Both the position numbers and the translations under genes were made by a program. The notes under the pieces were generated by a model. That model was not told where the DNA came from. It saw only the letters and a list, made by a program, of their open reading frames with translations, and did not search any database. This document shows positions 1-5,061 of a stretch of 6,436 bases of DNA, one piece after another. The number at the start of each line of letters is the position of its first letter. Position 1 is the stretch's first letter. This DNA comes from an uncultured Planctomycetaceae bacterium. GTDB taxonomy: Bacteria; Planctomycetota; Planctomycetia; Pirellulales; JACPPG01. The stretch spans positions 1-6,436 of the forward strand of contig CAMFLN010000193.1 of NCBI GenBank assembly GCA_945957305.1, in the 5' to 3' direction.

Positions 1-549
1 AGAGCACAGGTTCGACTTGTTTCGTTCCTGGCAAGCAGGGCCGGCGGTCGTCTGCCGAGAGGGATGGACGAGACCCGCGAAGTCCGAATCGACTATAAAT
101 GGCCAAGAAAATTCGACCAAGATGTGGAACGGGCCTGGCAACTGTATAAACAGGATAAGCTGTGCAGGGAGATCGCCGATGTGCTCGGTTGTAGCAGGAG
201 TTACGTCACTAAGCTGCTCAAGGCCGGGGCCGCTCAGAATGGCGAACAGTTGCTTGATGGTAGGACTCGGCGCGGGAAGCTCGAAGCGAAGAATGTGATA
301 TTCCCGCGATATATTCAGATCGCCGATGCAGTGCGAGAATTAGACGGCCAAAAGCTATTGCTCGGGGAAATAGCCAATCGGCTCGGAGTGAATATTGCGA
401 TCGTGAAGAAGGCTCTTGCATTTCTGAGTTCCAGCGATGGTGTGGCAGCCCTGGATGGGCGGACGCGTCGCAAAGGACTCGACCAGAAGACGCGAAAATC
501 GAAAGACGATCAGCCGTCTAAGGGTGAACAAGGTATGCGAGTCGCCTGA
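1..549 (+). CDS. C-terminal part of a probable large serine recombinase (5'-truncated by window edge), two HTH units
   Basis: The frame is open from the first base with no stop before TGA at 547-549, so the ATG at 64 is probably internal and the gene starts outside the window. Counting from that ATG, residues 33-53 (LCREIADVLGCSRSYVTKLLK) form a helix-turn-helix followed by LLDGRTRR at 63-70. A second helix-turn-helix lies at 98-118 (LLLGEIANRLGVNIAIVKKAL), followed by LDGRTRR at 130-136. The two units are thus an internal duplication about 66 residues apart, with a basic tail. From memory of the family, planctomycete serine recombinases of roughly 600-700 aa end in this paired HTH plus DGRTRR arrangement, which would bind the attachment site. 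The serine catalytic domain is not visible here, so the family call is inference. Alternatives are a stand-alone HTH protein or a transposase tail. A strong terminator follows 30 bp downstream. Confidence 0.62.
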   Translation, partial: RAQVRLVSFLASRAGGRLPRGMDETREVRIDYKWPRKFDQDVERAWQLYKQDKLCREIADVLGCSRSYVTKLLKAGAAQNGEQLLDGRTRRGKLEAKNVIFPRYIQIADAVRELDGQKLLLGEIANRLGVNIAIVKKALAFLSSSDGVAALDGRTRRKGLDQKTRKSKDDQPSKGEQGMRVA

Positions 550-578
550 AACAGAGCGCAAAGTCATCCGTCGGGACG

Positions 579-608
579 GGGTCGGCACATATGCCGACCC
601 TTTTTTTT
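579..608 (+). terminator. Strong intrinsic (rho-independent) terminator
   Basis: A perfect 9-bp stem (GGGTCGGCA at 579-587, TGCCGACCC at 592-600) with loop CATA is followed by eight T residues at 601-608. It lies 30 bp after the stop codon of the recombinase-like gene and should end its transcript. This is read directly from the sequence. Confidence 0.93.
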
Positions 609-655
609 GGCGTTTACCAGAATCGCACGCCATCGCCCCTCTGTGAACCACGTTT

Positions 656-674
656 AGTCCCGGGTGGGACTTTT
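656..674 (+). terminator. Weak second hairpin with short T-run
   Basis: AGTCCC (656-661) pairs with GGGACT (666-671) around the loop GGGT, and the T-run is TTTT at 671-674. It could be a back-up terminator for the upstream gene or a leader hairpin for the ORF at 746. The stem is only 6 bp and the T-tract is short, so the role is uncertain. Confidence 0.3.
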
Positions 675-745
675 CGGAATTGGGTTGCCGTTGGTTGTTA
701 ACGTGATCCAATGTCGCTTTTCCTAAACCAAGGATATCCTGAAGA

Positions 746-937
746 ATGTCCAAACACGTAGACGAGGCGCAAGGAACGAGCGTGAACGAGCCGAATTACT
801 TCGATTTGAATACAAACGACCGCAACATGAGCCGCCAACAGCTGGCGTGGTTAATTGGATCGCTACTAGCTCATCATTGGTTACGTGAGCATGCCGGTGC
901 CGACCACCGAAAGCCATCCGACTCGATCAATCTTTAA
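746..937 (+). CDS. Small hypothetical protein (63 aa)
   Basis: I do not recognise this protein. It has a polar, acidic N-terminal half (residues 1-28) and a more hydrophobic amphipathic segment at about 29-47 (SRQQLAWLIGSLLAHHWLREH), then a short polar tail. That segment is too short and too histidine/arginine-rich for a confident membrane span. The ATG is preceded by AAGGA at 730-734, about 11 nt away, which is long but usable spacing, and that site overlaps the palindrome AGGATATCCT (731-740). It is the first of three same-frame small ORFs, with 27 nt between each and the next, and may form an operon with them. No clear promoter is visible in the 70 bp upstream. Confidence 0.5.
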   Translation: MSKHVDEAQGTSVNEPNYFDLNTNDRNMSRQQLAWLIGSLLAHHWLREHAGADHRKPSDSINL

Positions 938-964
938 GACTCCCCTCGTCCCGATCCCGCTCTG

Positions 965-1249
965 ATGCAAGAGATAACATTTCTTGGCAAGTTCAATCGA
1001 CTCAGCCGATGCGGGCGTGACTATGCGGAAGAATCGGTCCACGTCCTAGACTCGGCAATAGCAACTGCCGCGCACAGCAGGAGACAAATCGCAGTGGATA
1101 TGCGCTTCACCACCATTAAAGCTACCCCGATAGTATTGTGGATTCGCCCACCATATCGAGGGGCGGCCTTAATTCAATCCGCGCCCCGCTACGAAACTTC
1201 TTACGGCCACCTGTCGACCGAAGATGAAGAAGATGGCGAGAATTATTAA
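965..1249 (+). CDS. Small hypothetical protein (94 aa)
   Basis: This protein is not recognised. The N-terminal half is basic and polar. A short hydrophobic stretch, TPIVLWIRPPYRGAALI, lies near residues 54-70, and the C-terminus is strongly acidic (STEDEEDGENY). There is no convincing Shine-Dalgarno sequence before the ATG, because the preceding 27 nt are pyrimidine-rich, so translation may depend on coupling to the ORF ending at 937. It shares that ORF's reading frame, and the only barrier between them is the TAA at 935-937. The two could therefore be pieces of one decayed gene. Its reality rests only on ORF length and gene-like spacing. Confidence 0.4.
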   Translation: MQEITFLGKFNRLSRCGRDYAEESVHVLDSAIATAAHSRRQIAVDMRFTTIKATPIVLWIRPPYRGAALIQSAPRYETSYGHLSTEDEEDGENY

Positions 1250-1276
1250 GCCCCAACATGGGAGGCGTAGGAAGAC

Positions 1277-1474
1277 ATGGCCACCGATTGGGACTCATAT
1301 ATACTCAACCCCACGCTGGGGGCGGATATTCCCGCGTCACTAGCCGGTTCACAAATCGACGATCCACGGCCGCCAGCGCCCGAGACGCCGCGTGACAGAC
1401 GACTGCGCGAAATCGGGACGTTAATCGGCCTCGGGATGAGCTTGCTCGCCTGGGCTATCTGGCCGGCTCTCTGA
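1277..1474 (+). CDS. Small hypothetical protein with C-terminal membrane segment (65 aa)
   Basis: Residues 1-45 are polar and proline-rich (DDPRPPAPETPRDRRLREIG), preceding one hydrophobic segment at about 46-65 (IGTLIGLGMSLLAWAIWPAL) that ends at the stop codon. This is the layout of a tail-anchored membrane protein with basic residues (RDRRLR) just before the span, which predicts a cytoplasmic N-terminus. The start is well supported: GGAGG at 1261-1265 and AGGAAG at 1269-1274 precede the ATG. An extra in-frame TAG at 1268-1270 separates it from the previous ORF, so it must start independently. Function is unknown. Confidence 0.55.
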   Translation: MATDWDSYILNPTLGADIPASLAGSQIDDPRPPAPETPRDRRLREIGTLIGLGMSLLAWAIWPAL

Positions 1475-1581
1475 ATGGCATTTGATTTCTGAAACTTGCA
1501 TTCACGAGCAAGTAACTAGGCGACGTGGTCGTTTTCGAATAGCCGCACATGATCGAGGCGAACCGTTTCGGCCGGGATTGG

Positions 1582-1587
1582 TAAAAT
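1582..1587 (+). promoter_or_regulatory. -10-like box consistent with a leaderless start at 1594
   Basis: TAAAAT at 1582-1587 matches five of six bases of the TATAAT consensus and ends 6 nt before the ATG at 1594. Transcription would then begin at or next to the start codon. There is no ribosome-binding site before that ATG, as expected for a leaderless transcript. No good -35 box is seen at the usual distance. Confidence 0.35.
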
Positions 1588-1593
1588 GGCGGC

Positions 1594-1905
1594 ATGGATG
1601 AACGCACCACCCTGCCCACCCGCCGCCCCTGGTTCCAGTCTCAGTTGGGAACGCTGCTTGTCACGATGAAGCTCTTTGTGGTTTGGCTCGGTTGGGAACT
1701 GATGTTTGCTCGCGACCGTAGGGGATTCCTAAGGCGGGTGGACGCCACGAACGGCATCTACGGTCGGCTTGTTATCGACAGCGGGCATCCAGAGCGACCG
1801 ACGGTCCCGCCGTGGCGCAGATGGCTCGGAGATTCGGCCTCATTGCAATTGGCTTGGGGAAAGAATACGAAGATGATCCGCTCAAAGCAGATGAGGCTTG
1901 CCTAA
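1594..1905 (+). CDS. Membrane-anchored planctomycete-type protein, probably frameshifted near its C-terminus
   Basis: The N-terminus (RRPWFQSQLGTLLVTMKLF, then VVWLGWELMFARDRRGFLRR) is a degenerate match to a segment common in planctomycete proteins, RR-WFQF-LRTLL...WLGW...RER. Residues 18-38 form a single membrane span, with basic residues on both sides. Residues 75-80 (WRRWLG) also fit what I recall of the family. After about residue 80 the sequence turns unlike the family (SLQLAWGKNTKMIRSKQMRLA). The +2-shifted frame from about 1833 instead reads FGLIAIGLGKEYEDDPLKADEACL, which looks more protein-like. A one-base deletion near 1833 would explain this, making the gene a recent pseudogene. 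Function of the family is not known to me. There is no Shine-Dalgarno; see the -10-like box upstream. Confidence 0.58.
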   Translation: MDERTTLPTRRPWFQSQLGTLLVTMKLFVVWLGWELMFARDRRGFLRRVDATNGIYGRLVIDSGHPERPTVPPWRRWLGDSASLQLAWGKNTKMIRSKQMRLA

Positions 1906-2207
1906 CTAACCGAAAATGGACACTGACGCGCCCGAGCGCCTCATACGTGTCGAAACCGATTTTCGCCCGGAAAGTTAAAAAGTTTCGATCATTGCGCTCC
2001 ACAGAAACATCGCTAGTTCGGCGCACATGCGAAGCGTATTCCGTCGCACCTTTCGTGATTCCGACGATCAAGGCGACCGCTGGCCACCCGATCGGCGGCA
2101 GGAGGAGGGAGTTTTTCCCCTGCAACCGCGAACGAGCCGACAAGCGGCTTTCGAGAGTTTTGGAGCCGCGCACGCCGCCGCGAGGCCCCCCGTTTAGCGC
2201 CTCTTCA
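1906..2207. other. About 300 bp without a supported gene
   Basis: Open frames exist on both strands here, but they read as arginine-, serine- and proline-rich shadow sequence with no domain, start signal or convincing composition. The left end may contain the tail of the frameshifted gene before it. The right end abuts the stop codon of the minus-strand XRE gene. No convincing terminator with a T-run for that gene was found on the minus strand. Confidence 0.5.
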
Positions 2208-2474
2208 TCAGCCCCCACTCCGTCGCTTGCCTGTGAGCAAGGCATCTAACCGCTCACCAAATCTGCTGAACGTAATGCCTACGGCGCGGCAGAGCTCCCA
2301 CACTTCGAGCGGATCGAGTCGCCGCTCTCCCGACTCGTATTTGCTGACGTACGACTGAGGCTGCTTAAGTCTTTCCGCCAATTGGACCTGGGAAAGCCCG
2401 GCTTCAGTACGGATCTCCCGGAGCAGGCCGCAGAGCGCATCCTGCTGAGGCTGGGGGAACCGTTTGCCGGCCAT
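2208..2474 (-). CDS. XRE/Cro-type helix-turn-helix transcriptional regulator (88 aa)
   Basis: This is a single-domain DNA-binding protein of the XRE (Cro/CI-like) family. Residues 14-24 form helix 1 (LCGLLREIRTE). The helix-turn-helix is at about 27-47, with LSQVQLAERL as helix 2 and QSYVSKYESGERRLD carrying the recognition helix and the family-typical YVSKYESGERRLD motif. Helices 4-5 follow at 55-80 (PLEVWELCRAVG onward). The length is normal for a minimal XRE protein with no separate ligand or peptidase domain. It is divergent from the gene at 2577, with 102 bp between the two start codons, and that region carries inverted repeats. This is the usual arrangement of a repressor controlling itself and its neighbours, although the target is inferred. 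No clear ribosome-binding site precedes the ATG (minus strand, 2474). Confidence 0.92.
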   Translation of the reverse strand: MAGKRFPQPQQDALCGLLREIRTEAGLSQVQLAERLKQPQSYVSKYESGERRLDPLEVWELCRAVGITFSRFGERLDALLTGKRRSGG

Positions 2475-2479
2475 TGGAA

Positions 2480-2504
2480 GTCCGCTTCGGGAAAGAAAGC
2501 GGAC
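2480..2504. promoter_or_regulatory. Perfect 8-bp inverted repeat just upstream of the XRE gene
   Basis: GTCCGCTT (2480-2487) and AAGCGGAC (2497-2504) are exact inverted copies with a 9-nt spacer. The repeat ends 5 bp before the start codon of the minus-strand XRE gene. It could be an operator for autorepression or an mRNA hairpin next to a start that lacks a ribosome-binding site. The inverted repeat is seen; the function is inference. Confidence 0.5.
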
Positions 2505-2524
2505 ACCGTACCGAGGCTGGAACG

Positions 2525-2543
2525 ATATCCCAAAATAGGATAT
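2525..2543. promoter_or_regulatory. Inverted repeat ATATCC-N7-GGATAT in the divergent promoter region, candidate XRE operator
   Basis: ATATCC (2525-2530) and GGATAT (2538-2543) are perfect inverted 6-mers separated by CAAAATA. This 19-bp dyad is the size expected for an XRE dimer site and lies between the divergent starts at 2474 and 2577. Its spacer contains the weak minus-strand -10 candidate (AAAATA read as TATTTT, 2532-2537), so binding there could block transcription of the XRE gene. Operator function is inferred. Confidence 0.45.
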
Positions 2544-2559
2544 AGGGAAGTTTAGTCAC
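2532..2559 (-). promoter_or_regulatory. Weak candidate promoter for the XRE gene
   Basis: On the minus strand GTGACT (2559-2554) and TATTTT (2537-2532) are spaced 16 bp, each matching about four of six consensus bases. The start of transcription would fall near 2525, leaving a leader of about 50 nt that includes the 8-bp inverted repeat at 2480-2504. The match is weak and rests partly on position. Confidence 0.25.
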
Positions 2560-2576
2560 CTATCGGGAGACCCCAA

Positions 2577-3734
2577 ATGTTGAACGTTCCAATTCTGGGC
2601 GCGTTACCGCCCGACGGCCAATGGACCACCTGGCTGATCCGCCGCGCCATGGATACGGCACATCCGCACCTGACGGCCTTTGCCTCAGATCCTGGAGGCT
2701 ACGTAAGCCGCATTGGAGAAGTCCTTGTCTGGGAAAATGCTTCGGGCCGGCAGGTCATCGCCGGACTACAGGGCATTGGTGAGAGCCAGGCGCGCATCGA
2801 ACAAGCCGTATCCGCCGTGGAGGCGACGCAACTCGGCATGTCGGGCAGCTTGCATGCGTTACAGGCGGTGTCGATGACTACGCTGGGCGTCGCTTCTCTT
2901 TCCGGAGCCTGTATTTTGTGGCGATTGAACGCGCTTAATAAACGGCTCAGTCGCCTGGAATCAACGGTCGCCGACATCGAGGAGCACCTTAGCGCTCAGG
3001 ATAAGGCCCACTTGCGCCAGGGGGTTTCGAAGCTACGCGAATTTGATCATTCGGGAGTTCGTGACAATTTGCTGCAAGCACGGGACGAGGGCCAATACGC
3101 GGCTAACGTCTACGGCGACTTGGCCCGCCGAGAAGCGAACGGCAAAAAGCGCCTGCCGGTGCTGAACTATCGCGGCCGCTGTTATTTGCTGGCGTTGATG
3201 ACCGAGCTCCGTGCCCGAATGCTCCTGGACGGTCTCGTCGAAGGATTGCATCGCTTGGACGAAGAGCAGACCCATTTACGGGAGATCGCCCAGGCGACCT
3301 TCCACAGTGCCATTGGCAATGCGCCGGAATCGTTTCTCGATCCCAACATGCGTTCGGCCGGCGTGACGCTCGAGCTGCTCACCGAAATCTATGAGCAAGC
3401 TCAGGCGGCGGGTGCGATTGACCAGCTGCAGATCCGCACGGCAAGTCAAATGTTTGAACATTTACGAGAACGAGTTTATGGGGCTGGGTCCGGGTTGGGG
3501 TGGGTATGGTCGATGTTAGGGGAAGCACAGCAAGAGTATATCGAACGCTTGCGATACTTGATGGCATGCCTGGAAGACACCAATCGTTTGCATGGACTGC
3601 GATTGCTATTGTCAACCGCGCGCGAGCGTGGAATCTCTCTTGAGGAAATTGCCACAAAAGTCGAGGCATGGCGCAGGGAACGCTTGCAGACCGATACGGG
3701 CGCCTGCGAAGTGGTCGGCTTTGCTTTGGGGTAA
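2577..3734 (+). CDS. Unknown 385-aa protein with one membrane segment and coiled coil; first gene of an XRE-linked pair
   Basis: I do not recognise a named family. Residues 1-60 look globular and aromatic. Residues 61-95 are a polar, helix-prone stretch (GESQARIEQAVSAVEATQ). One membrane span lies at about 97-115 (AVSMTTLGVASLSGACILW). A leucine-heptad coiled coil follows at about 117-140 (LNALNKRLSRLESTVADIEEHL). Residues 146-385 form a long, mostly helical, charged soluble domain without any catalytic motif I can identify. The start is supported by GGGAG at 2565-2569, 7 nt before the ATG. The gene is divergent from the XRE regulator and followed 27 nt later by a small membrane protein, so the three probably act together. 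This span-plus-coiled-coil layout suggests a membrane sensor, scaffold or effector, but no role is shown. Confidence 0.85.
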   Translation: MLNVPILGALPPDGQWTTWLIRRAMDTAHPHLTAFASDPGGYVSRIGEVLVWENASGRQVIAGLQGIGESQARIEQAVSAVEATQLGMSGSLHALQAVSMTTLGVASLSGACILWRLNALNKRLSRLESTVADIEEHLSAQDKAHLRQGVSKLREFDHSGVRDNLLQARDEGQYAANVYGDLARREANGKKRLPVLNYRGRCYLLALMTELRARMLLDGLVEGLHRLDEEQTHLREIAQATFHSAIGNAPESFLDPNMRSAGVTLELLTEIYEQAQAAGAIDQLQIRTASQMFEHLRERVYGAGSGLGWVWSMLGEAQQEYIERLRYLMACLEDTNRLHGLRLLLSTARERGISLEEIATKVEAWRRERLQTDTGACEVVGFALG

Positions 3735-3761
3735 TCGTATACGTCGACGGGGTCCTGGACG

Positions 3762-4229
3762 ATGTTCCGATTGCTTGTCTGCCTTGTCTTGTCGGTAGGT
3801 GCGGGCTTGTATGCCGGCAGCTGGGCGGCGCTCAAATTGCGAATGGCAGGTGAGCCGCAGCGCGCGCGATGGGCCTTGATGCGAGGCGCATTGGTGACCA
3901 GCTTGAGTATGCTCCTCTTGATGCTTCTGTTTTTCGGCTGGCCCTGGAAGCGAGAGTCGATTTCCACATTTGAGGAGGTTGTGGAAACGGTCACCGTGCC
4001 TGAAGAACAGGTTGTCTATTCGTGGAACTCCTGGTTCCCGCAACGATCGGTCATTACGCGGCAGACCCAGGTCAACGTTACCCGCCAGCGGCCTGTGGAA
4101 CAGGTCCAAAAGCATTTTTCAGCTTGGCTGTTGACGTGTGAACTGGGGATCGCGGCTCTCGCCTACTACCTGCAGCTGTGGACCTGCGCGATATTGTGGC
4201 GTATTACGCCGCGCCGACTTCTTACTTAG
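3762..4229 (+). CDS. Unknown 155-aa membrane protein with three predicted spans; second gene of the XRE-linked pair
   Basis: Three hydrophobic segments are visible, at about residues 3-24, 42-60 and 121-146. The loop between spans 1 and 2 is basic (KLRMAGEPQRARWALMR), and so is the C-terminus (WRITPRRLLT). By the positive-inside rule both face the cytoplasm, placing the 63-120 loop outside. That loop is rich in alternating valine and threonine (VVETVTVPEEQVVY, then TRQTQVNVTRQRPVEQVQ), so it is probably beta-stranded. The gene starts 27 nt after the preceding stop, with only a weak GGGG near the start, which suggests translational coupling. I do not recognise a family. A membrane partner for the upstream protein is the natural inference. 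Confidence 0.78.
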   Translation: MFRLLVCLVLSVGAGLYAGSWAALKLRMAGEPQRARWALMRGALVTSLSMLLLMLLFFGWPWKRESISTFEEVVETVTVPEEQVVYSWNSWFPQRSVITRQTQVNVTRQRPVEQVQKHFSAWLLTCELGIAALAYYLQLWTCAILWRITPRRLLT

Positions 4230-4243
4230 CGCGTTGAACGCGC
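4229..4243 (+). terminator. GC-rich hairpin overlapping the stop codon, no T-run
   Basis: GCGCG (4229-4233) pairs with CGCGC (4239-4243) around TTGAA, beginning at the last base of the stop codon of the 155-aa membrane protein gene. It could slow or end transcription, but it is followed by AAAGGCC rather than T residues, so it is not a standard intrinsic terminator. Confidence 0.25.
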
Positions 4244-4521
4244 AAAGGCCAACTTAAGGTGCTACCTAAATATTGTCGCCGTAGGTGGCATAATCCCTAA
4301 GTCACACATTTCGCATTTCGCGGGCGACCTCTCTCGCTCACCGCAAAGCTAGTTTTGACACCTATGTTGATCGGCCAGCCTGATTTCGTTGCGGAATTAC
4401 TCGCAACAAGTTGCTGAGTGAAGACAGTGCCTACGATCGCTCAACGCAAGAACAAGAAGGCGCATAGCCAGCCGCTCACGTGCCTATCGACTAAATGCTG
4501 CTCGTCAACGAGATGCAAGCG

Positions 4522-4550
4522 GCACCCACTCGACCACGATCGAGCGGTGC
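4522..4550. repeat. Two-part hairpin (GCACC/GGTGC plus CTCGA/TCGAG)
   Basis: GCACC (4522-4526) pairs with GGTGC (4546-4550). Just inside it CTCGA (4529-4533) pairs with TCGAG (4540-4544) around a 6-nt loop. The two stems stack across a small internal loop for ten pairs in total. No gene overlaps it and its role is unknown. Confidence 0.45.
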
Positions 4551-4638
4551 AGTCCAATCTGCCACTACACTTGTACCCGAAAGTCCGTTTTGGCTTTGCC
4601 ATTCGCGTCCATCGTTCAATGCGCGTAGCGCTGGCCAA

Positions 4639-4655
4639 GCGATAGTTACTATCGC
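4639..4655. repeat. 17-bp palindrome GCGATAGT-T-ACTATCGC
   Basis: Two perfect 8-bp arms (4639-4646 and 4648-4655) surround a single central T. Such a tight dyad is unlikely to extrude as an RNA hairpin but is typical of a binding site for a dimeric protein or a recombination core. It sits in the gene-free region upstream of the tyrosine recombinase. Function is not known. Confidence 0.6.
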
Positions 4656-4696
4656 GCACGCCGCTAGGGCAGGTGCGCGGTCCAATCATTACTCTG

Positions 4697-4721
4697 GGCA
4701 ATTCTGGTTCATTTAATTGCC
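4697..4721. repeat. 7-bp inverted repeat GGCAATT-N11-AATTGCC
   Basis: GGCAATT (4697-4703) and AATTGCC (4715-4721) are exact inverted copies with an 11-nt spacer. It lies within the gene-free, hairpin-rich stretch and 41 bp after the 17-bp palindrome. No function is evident. Confidence 0.4.
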
Positions 4722-4744
4722 ATGGCCATCCCCCAACGTTACAG

Positions 4745-4756
4745 TCCCACGTGGGA
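4745..4756. repeat. 12-bp perfect palindrome TCCCACGTGGGA
   Basis: The 12 bases are identical on both strands and contain the CACGTG core. It may be a protein-binding site, but no promoter is recognisable beside it. The observation is direct; any function is unknown. Confidence 0.45.
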
Positions 4757-5061
4757 GCCAGTTTTGTGACAGTCGGAGCCTGAACGGCACGATAAGCTGA
4801 TCGACTTTGAACACGGCGACTGAAACCGGACACCCATTCTTAGCCAACATCCATTCAATGACCTGGTGCCCTGCGGCTCGACCCTTGTAGCCCAAGCGGC
4901 CGGTTTCTCGCTCGGCGACGATCCGAGCCCGATACGCTCATCCCCAACGTGATCGCTCTTGGCCTATTCTCATAGCGCAACAACCCTATAACTGTCGTTT
5001 GTGCAGTGAGTTCTAGCCTCGCGCCGGAAGTAAGGCAGTCAATTCCGTCGAGGACCCCACG

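Larger units (their letters stand above)
4230..5061. other. 832-bp region without a convincing gene, rich in inverted repeats
   Basis: No open frame here has a recognisable domain plus a credible start. Several short inverted repeats are present, listed separately or under findings: 4388-4407, 4501-4512, 4522-4550, 4639-4655, 4697-4721, 4745-4756 and 4910-4928. A perfect TTGACA at 4355-4360 has no -10 partner. On the minus strand, about 4713-4940 reads as somewhat protein-like sequence (ERETGRLGYKGRAAG, then HQVIEWMLAKNG) without an ATG start, and could be a gene remnant. The last about 80 bp form the leader of the tyrosine recombinase, with a TATAAC -10-like box at 4987-4992. Confidence 0.5.

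Noticed and set aside
938..964. Stop-codon readthrough joining the first two small ORFs
   Set aside because: Nothing around the TAA at 935-937 suggests readthrough, and the next boundary has two stops in frame; a broken gene or separate ORFs is simpler.
1772..2245. 157-aa open frame on the minus strand overlapping 1812-2249 on the plus strand
   Set aside because: It is low-complexity, arginine/serine-rich sequence with no recognisable domain and runs through the stop end of the XRE gene; it looks like a shadow frame in GC-rich DNA.
1812..2249. 145-aa open frame on the plus strand
   Set aside because: Only its first about 30 residues look protein-like and these fit the frameshifted tail of the gene at 1594; the rest is arginine/proline-rich and overlaps the XRE gene.
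3476..4115. Two long minus-strand open frames opposite the membrane cassette
   Set aside because: The opposite strand encodes clear membrane spans and coiled coil with good starts; the minus frames have unnatural composition and no domain.
4355..4360. Perfect TTGACA as a promoter
   Set aside because: No -10-like hexamer is found 16-18 bp downstream and no gene follows it closely.
4441..4833. 130-aa minus-strand open frame
   Set aside because: Rich in tryptophan, cysteine and arginine with no motif, and it spans several inverted repeats; not credible as a gene.
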